In this document: positions 40,627 to 43,837 of the stretch, piece by piece
Numbering within the stretch: position 1 is the stretch's first letter
Layout of the letters: the number at the start of each line of letters is the position of its first letter
DNA from: Bradyrhizobium sp. Ghvi
GTDB lineage: Bacteria > Pseudomonadota > Alphaproteobacteria > Rhizobiales > Xanthobacteraceae
Direction: 5' to 3'
Assembly: GCF_900115265.1 (NCBI RefSeq)
Contig: NZ_FOVU01000024.1
Location: forward strand, 1-43,837
DNA length: 43,837 nt
Made by a program: the position numbers and the translations under genes
The notes under the pieces: generated by a model
What the model was told of the DNA's origin: nothing
Database searches by the model: none
Seen by the model: the letters and a program-made list of their open reading frames with translations, nothing else

Positions 40627-41202
40627 TCAGAGCAGTTTTTGCAGCTCGGCCCTGAGGGGCCCCAAGTTGCCGGCAAAGCTCGCGATCATCGCGGGCAGGA
40701 ACGTGTGGCGGTCAACTCTCGCGAGTTTGAGCGGGTGACCCGCCCGCTGCCCCAGCAGATACATAAAGGCCAACTGAGAGCGCCCATTGCCCTCACGAAA
40801 GGGATGGATCGCGTTGAGTTCTGCGAGGAAGTCTGTGGCTGCATCCAAGAAGTCGTCTGAGCTTGCGCCGGGTCTGAAGGCCGGAAGCGCAAGCTTCTCG
40901 AACAGCTGGTCCATGCTTGAGGCGATATACTCTGGATAGGCAAACGGGTTGCCGCCCTTTGAGGTGCGGACAGTCCGGTATTTGCCCGCCCAGGGATAGA
41001 CGTCCTGAAACAGATGGTGGTGAATGCGTTTATAGTGCGTGGGGGTGAAGCGCCCTGCGGGGAGAGGCTCTTCCGCCCGCAACGTCGACATTTCGAGCTC
41101 GAACGCTTCCAGGGTTTTGTCATCCCTGAGGCGGGCGCGATTCTTGAGGACGGATGTGCCTTTGTAGCAGTAGGGGTCGTCGAATACGTCGTAGCCGCTC
41201 AA
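40627..41202 (-). CDS. fic: Fic-domain AMP-transferase toxin
   Basis: A 191-residue Fic/DOC protein. The active loop is HPFREGNGRSQLAF (His and Asp/Glu, Gly-Asn-Gly-Arg present), but the Arg that usually follows three residues after GNGR is Leu here. The region YKRIHHHLFQDVYPWAGKYR and the TSKGGNPFAYPEYI flap are typical of VbhT/FicT-type toxins. Fic proteins transfer AMP or other nucleotides to target proteins such as gyrase. The upstream gene, five bases away on the same strand, is a VbhA-like antitoxin, so the two form a toxin-antitoxin operon. The Leu may be a subgroup feature instead of a loss. Confidence 0.88.
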   Translation of the reverse strand: MSGYDVFDDPYCYKGTSVLKNRARLRDDKTLEAFELEMSTLRAEEPLPAGRFTPTHYKRIHHHLFQDVYPWAGKYRTVRTSKGGNPFAYPEYIASSMDQLFEKLALPAFRPGASSDDFLDAATDFLAELNAIHPFREGNGRSQLAFMYLLGQRAGHPLKLARVDRHTFLPAMIASFAGNLGPLRAELQKLL

Positions 41203-41207
41203 AGCCG

Positions 41208-41414
41208 TTAGCGGCCTTTGGGTTGAACGTATGCCCTCAATACCTCAGCCCTCTTCTGGGCCGGCGTCAGTTTCTTTTCCCTAAGCGCCGATAGGCGTTC
41301 CTTCGAAGCTTTGCCAAGCTCCAAGCCTTCTACGGCCGAAATGGCCGCAAAAGTCTTATCCCCCAATACACGGGAGGAGGAGTTGATGCTGGAACGTTTG
41401 CGCTTATCGGACAT
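41208..41414 (-). CDS. VbhA-like antitoxin of the Fic pair
   Basis: A 68-residue protein, MSDKRKRSSINSSSRVLGDK, then TFAAISAVEGLELGKASKER and LTPAQKRAEVLRAYVQPKGR. The segment ISAVEGL resembles the inhibitory helix of VbhA-type antitoxins, whose Glu blocks the ATP site of Fic proteins, though the Ser-Glu spacing is one residue shorter than the consensus S/T-x3-E-G/N. Size, position directly before fic and the gap of only five bases support the role. The C-terminus is basic. Confidence 0.75.
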   Translation of the reverse strand: MSDKRKRSSINSSSRVLGDKTFAAISAVEGLELGKASKERLSALREKKLTPAQKRAEVLRAYVQPKGR

Positions 41415-41541
41415 GAGCGAACCATAACACGGTTTCTAGTGGGGGGCGAACGCGAACTTTCATATACATTGCCAAGTCTTATCGCCGTCTTAGTCTTTCA
41501 TATGTGGTCGAAAGCCGCCAAGAGCCAGGGGCTGCAAAGCG

Positions 41542-42168
41542 ATGCCGGCTAGGCACAAACTCCGTCTCGAACTCATTCCGGGGCCGCTGTGGGGCCAAAA
41601 TCTCCGATCCAATGTGCTGGGCTTGGGGCCCGGCCGCTGGTTAAAGCTTAGCAGGACGACCCGATCCGCCCTGGGCAGGTGTGTGATCTGCGGCGGGACT
41701 GACCGTCTACAGGGCCACGAAAGCTGGAAGTATGTCGAAAAGCCCCGCAGCGGGGTTGCCATTCTGGTCGGTGTCGATGCGATCTGCACGGTTTGCCATT
41801 CGGTTCAGCACTGGGGACGTATCCAGCAGCTTCTGGCTATCGGCGTCATGACGCCGGCCGACGAGCGACGATTGATCCGTCACTTCATGAAGATCAACAA
41901 ATGCAACAGAGCTGCGTTCGAGCGGCACGTCGTGCGGTCCTTTGGAATTTGGCGGTCGCGCAGCAAGAAGAAATGGAAAATCGATTGGGGTGCTTTCGAG
42001 CCGATGATTATCGAGGCCAAAGCAGCACGAGATCTTTATCGCCGGCGCCGTGAAGCCGCCGCTGGGCGGCGCATGAGCGAATGGCCCGTACGCAAAGAGA
42101 GAGATTTGGTAGGATTGCGCCTTAACGGAAATTCGAATCGCGAAAGTAAGAGTGAAAGACGTGTTTGA
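41542..42168 (+). CDS. HNH-like zinc-binding protein
   Basis: A 208-residue protein with CVICGGTDRLQGHESWKYVE and, 25 residues on, DAICTVCHSVQHWGR. The CxxC - H - CxxCH..H pattern matches HNH-like nuclease domains in which the first His lies in a GHE/AHE motif. The following MTPADERRLIRHFMKINKCN and FGIWRSRSKKKWKIDWGAF are also typical of this HNH group. It may be a nuclease of a defence system or mobile element; the function is not established. The C-terminal 40 residues are basic and variable. It is followed directly by the DUF2130 frame. Confidence 0.65.
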   Translation: MPARHKLRLELIPGPLWGQNLRSNVLGLGPGRWLKLSRTTRSALGRCVICGGTDRLQGHESWKYVEKPRSGVAILVGVDAICTVCHSVQHWGRIQQLLAIGVMTPADERRLIRHFMKINKCNRAAFERHVVRSFGIWRSRSKKKWKIDWGAFEPMIIEAKAARDLYRRRREAAAGRRMSEWPVRKERDLVGLRLNGNSNRESKSERRV

Positions 42169-42279
42169 GACCTGGGATGTCAACAAGCGCATAAGGACGC
42201 AGAAATCCGGCAGCTGAAGTCCAAGCTTGAGGGAAGTGAGGTCAGCCAGAAGCTTGCTGTCACCGAGGCGCTCAGCGCC

Positions 42280-43398
42280 GTGGAAAAAGAGCGTGACAGG
42301 CTCGCGAACGCGCTGGCCGAGTCCGAGCGCGAAAAGAAAGCGGCCGCGGAGCTTGCTGAAGCGCTTCTGGCCAGCGAGCAGCACAAAATTGCCGCTGCCA
42401 AGGAAAAAGAAATCCAGGAGCTGAAGGCCAAGCTCCAGGCTCTCGAGCTTGAGAAAAAGCTTGCCGTGTCGGAAGCGGTCGGCGCCATCGAAAAAGAGCG
42501 CGATGAACTGAAAAACGGCATCAAACAGGTGCAGCTTGAAAAACAGCTCTCTGAGCAGTCACTCAAGGACAAGTACGAAACGCAAATCAAGGATCGCGAT
42601 GACGCGATCGAGCGCCTCAAGGATATGAAGGCCCGCCTCTCGACCAAGATGGTCGGGGAGACCCTCGAACAGCACTGCGAGACCGAATTCAACCGGGTGC
42701 GCTCGATGGCATTTCCGCGGGCGTATTTCGAGAAAGACAACGACGCGCGGACCGGCAGCAAGGGTGATTACATCTTCCGGGACTCAGACGAGGCCGGCAC
42801 CGAGATCATCTCGATTATGTTCGAGATGAAGAACGAGAGCGACAAAACCGCGACGAAAAGCAAGAACGAAGATTTTCTGAAGGAACTCGACCGGGACCGG
42901 AGCGAGAAGGGCTGCGAATACGCCATCCTGGTCTCACTGCTTGAACCGGACAACGAACTTTACAATACCGGCATCGTCGATGTCTTCCACCGTTACCCAA
43001 AAATGTATGTCATCCGGCCGCAGTTCTTCCTGCCGATGATTACGCTCTTGCGGAATGCGGCCATCAATTCGCTCAAGTACAAAACCGAGCTTGCGCTTGT
43101 GAGAGCGCAGAATATCGACATCACGCAGTTTGAAAGCCAGCTCGAGACATTCAAGACCGCATTCTCGAAAAACTACGATCTTGCTTCCAGGCACTTCCAG
43201 ACGTCGATCGCCGAGATCGATAAGTCCATCGATCATCTCCAGAAAACAAAGGATGCATTGATCGGTGCAGACCGCAATCTCCGTCTTGCGAACGACAAGG
43301 CGCAGGACGTGACGATCAAGAAGCTGACCCGGGGCAATCCGACGATGGCGGCGAAATTTGCTGAGCTAAAAAGCCCGCCCGCTGAAGCTGCGGAGTGA
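42280..43398 (+). CDS. DUF2130 family protein, probably 5'-truncated
   Basis: A protein of 372 residues from the GTG at 42280. An N-terminal coiled coil (to about residue 115) precedes a DUF2130 domain with MVGETLEQHCETEFNRVRSM, GSKGDYIFRD, IISIMFEMKNESDKTA and GCEYAILVSLLEPDNELY. That domain is related to restriction-endonuclease-like folds: the D of GDYIF and the ExK of FEMKN are candidate catalytic residues. The coiled-coil frame continues upstream without a normal start to a stop at 42166 (HKDAEIRQLKSKLEGSEVSQ), so the 5' end with its usual N-terminus seems to be lost, perhaps by fusion of DNA ends after the HNH-like gene. Confidence 0.75.
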   Translation: MEKERDRLANALAESEREKKAAAELAEALLASEQHKIAAAKEKEIQELKAKLQALELEKKLAVSEAVGAIEKERDELKNGIKQVQLEKQLSEQSLKDKYETQIKDRDDAIERLKDMKARLSTKMVGETLEQHCETEFNRVRSMAFPRAYFEKDNDARTGSKGDYIFRDSDEAGTEIISIMFEMKNESDKTATKSKNEDFLKELDRDRSEKGCEYAILVSLLEPDNELYNTGIVDVFHRYPKMYVIRPQFFLPMITLLRNAAINSLKYKTELALVRAQNIDITQFESQLETFKTAFSKNYDLASRHFQTSIAEIDKSIDHLQKTKDALIGADRNLRLANDKAQDVTIKKLTRGNPTMAAKFAELKSPPAEAAE

Positions 43399-43485
43399 GG
43401 CAGGCCGGAGCCAGCCAAACAACGCAACTTCCGACGTTCGGATAATAGGAATTTATTCCATAATCTATGCTATGCGATGCTTTCG
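43399..43485. other. Short gap before the second insertion sequence
   Basis: A short AT-rich stretch (GGAATTTATTCCATAATC) containing GGAATTTATTCC, a 5-bp-arm palindrome. No gene. Confidence 0.35.
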
Positions 43486-43837
43486 TGTAGACGCTCATTA
43501 GAAAGGTCACCATCCTCCCCATTAGAGATGTCACGCTCGGACTTGTCTAAGGCATGGGGCCTGGGGGTTGTGAGTGATGACGGTGCTGTCGATGAGCCGG
43601 GCTGAGATCGACCGGGTGCATGTGTTGCGGGATGTTGTGGCGGAACGGATTACAGTGCGAGAGGCCGCGCAACTGCTTCGGGTAACATCGCGGCAGGCAT
43701 TCCGGCTGCTGAAGGCCTATCGGATCGGAGGCCCCGCGGCACTGCTGTCAAAGAAGCGCGGCAAGCCGAGCAACCGAGCCTATCCGGCGATCGTGCGGAG
43801 CGAGGCACTGGCGCTGATCAAGACTCACTACGTGGAT
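43486..43837. mobile_element. Left part of an ISNCY-type insertion sequence (cut by the window end)
   Basis: The likely left end begins TGTAGACGCTCATTAG at 43486. Two direct repeats, CATTAGAAAGGTCAC (43496-43510) and CATTAGAGATGTCAC (43520-43534), look like subterminal transposase sites. The transposase gene starts at 43577. The right end is outside the window. Confidence 0.7.
43577..43837 (+). CDS. Transposase of ISNCY type (partial, N-terminus)
   Basis: The first 87 residues of a transposase, MTVLSMSRAEIDRVHVLRDV, with a helix-turn-helix in ITVREAAQLLRVTSRQAFRL and the typical link LLSKKRGKPSNRAYP. This N-terminus is that of ISNCY-type (IS1202-group-like) transposases common in Bradyrhizobium-type genomes; the assignment is from memory. 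The frame runs to the window edge with no stop, so the catalytic DDE domain cannot be judged. Confidence 0.8.
   Translation, partial: MTVLSMSRAEIDRVHVLRDVVAERITVREAAQLLRVTSRQAFRLLKAYRIGGPAALLSKKRGKPSNRAYPAIVRSEALALIKTHYVD

Noticed and set aside
1..43837. tRNA or rRNA genes
   Set aside because: I looked for tRNA-like cloverleafs and TTCGA-type T-loops with matching stems and found none that I could support.

Overview
This window reads as part of a large secondary replicon (plasmid or plasmid-like element) of an alphaproteobacterium of the Hyphomicrobiales, most likely the Bradyrhizobium/Nitrobacteraceae group. The grounds are high GC, a complete repABC replication/partition operon with its intergenic antisense RNA, a DUF1612/HTH_Rhizobium gene, DUF736 genes and several small proteins of a type common on rhizobial plasmids. 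The genus is inferred from family recall, not from a search.

Layout. (1) 1-15.5 kb: a plus-strand block of plasmid/ICE-type accessory genes: Toprim/DUF3991 protein, DUF1419 protein, a 1,700-residue fusion of adenine-type methyltransferase and SNF2-like helicase, a ParB-like protein, several hypotheticals, an ArdC-type antirestriction metalloprotease and a DUF736 protein. (2) 15.6-17.3 kb: an AbiE toxin-antitoxin operon with clear operators and what looks like a leaderless promoter. (3) 17.5-24.8 kb: DUF1612 gene, a 2-kb centromere region with six perfect copies of a 16-bp palindrome, then repA-repB-[antisense RNA]-repC, with a seventh palindrome inside repB. (4) 24.8-28.2 kb: a decayed gene, small proteins, a second DUF736 gene with a leader resembling the first, and an HU-type protein. 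(5) 28.8-32.7 kb: a second, separate parAB pair, then mobC and a MOBP-like relaxase. (6) 32.9-43.8 kb: a defence-like island.

The most interesting part is the minus-strand operon at 40.3-36.8 kb. It encodes a ubiquitin-like protein with a coiled-coil extension, an E2-like protein, a JAB(deubiquitinase)-E1 fusion, a DUF6527 protein and a Clp-fold serine protease, nearly all with overlapping start and stop codons. It looks like a complete bacterial tagging, untagging and proteolysis module. It is flanked by a divergent ribbon-helix-helix regulator, a Fic toxin/VbhA-like antitoxin pair, an HNH-like protein, a DUF2130 protein and a HEPN gene. The HEPN gene is split by an IS21-family element with a readable 5-bp target duplication. 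The window ends inside a second insertion sequence of ISNCY type.

Working together: repABC and the second parAB would give replication and stable inheritance, MobC/relaxase would give mobilization, ArdC (and perhaps the methylase-helicase) would help establishment in a new host, and AbiE, Fic, HEPN and the ubiquitin-like operon are plausible conflict or phage-defence functions. All functional statements are from sequence motifs and family knowledge; no searches were run.
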